A DNA stretch of 23,242 nucleotides from DATDQA01 sp035292505. GTDB taxonomy: Bacteria > Bacteroidota > Bacteroidia > Chitinophagales > Saprospiraceae. Made by a program: the position numbers and the translations under genes. The notes under the pieces are model-generated. The model was not told the origin of the DNA. It saw only the letters and a list, made by a program, of their open reading frames with translations, and made no database searches. The stretch lies in assembly GCA_035292505.1 (NCBI GenBank), contig DATDQA010000121.1, positions 1 to 23,242 of the forward strand, written 5' to 3'. Below, piece after piece: positions 23,242-23,242 of this stretch (position 1 is its first letter; every line of letters begins with the position of its first letter).

Positions 23242-23242
23242 G

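Overview
The window looks like a piece of a Bacteroidota chromosome, most likely Saprospiria/Chitinophagia-like. This is inferred from gene families, not from a marker gene. The pointers are giant secreted proteins ending in a type IX secretion (T9SS) type B / gliding-motility-associated C-terminal domain, tail-fibre proteins with a peptidase S74 chaperone domain, Bacteroidota-type lipoproteins, a TonB-like energy transducer, and weak or absent Shine-Dalgarno signals. There are no tRNA, rRNA or CRISPR loci and no transposase gene. Almost everything is surface, secretory or regulatory.

Left part (1-10542, mostly + strand). Two giant paralogous secreted adhesin-like proteins (700-4599 and 6133-10302) each carry an N-terminal 'NLVPNP(G/S)FE' domain, 14 or 15 Ig/PKD-like modules with one cysteine pair each, and a type B sorting domain. 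The 3' end of a third family member enters at the left edge. That third gene and the second giant gene are both followed by a decayed orphan copy of a sorting-domain tail, so a unit 'gene plus orphan tail' was duplicated. Four modules carry an in-frame palindromic-repeat-like insertion right after the conserved Trp. Between the giants, on the - strand, lie a stand-alone LuxR-type HTH protein and a cysteine-rich lipoprotein.

Middle (10601-13435, - strand). A TonB-like protein, a lipoprotein of unknown function, and a GH16 endo-beta-glucanase (laminarinase type).

Right-middle (13588-20701, - strand). Three paralogous S74 tail-fibre-type surface proteins of 546, 890 and 580 residues carry about 12, 33 and 8 copies of a 17-residue NTTGxxNTAxGxxALxx repeat. 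Each keeps the SDxRFK motif with the probable Ser/Lys self-cleavage dyad. A 140-bp MITE-like element with 9-bp target duplications sits between the first two genes, and a decayed piece of the 51-bp repeat lies between the second and third.

Right end (20702-23242, - strand). A relic joins a LuxR regulator fragment to a VOC-protein fragment. It is followed by a two-domain PhnB-like VOC protein, a second VOC protein broken by a single frameshift, and a NarL/LuxR response regulator cut by the window edge.

The overall theme is expansion and decay of repetitive secreted surface proteins: module gain, tandem repeat growth, orphan sorting tails, and small palindromic or MITE-like elements entering coding and intergenic DNA.
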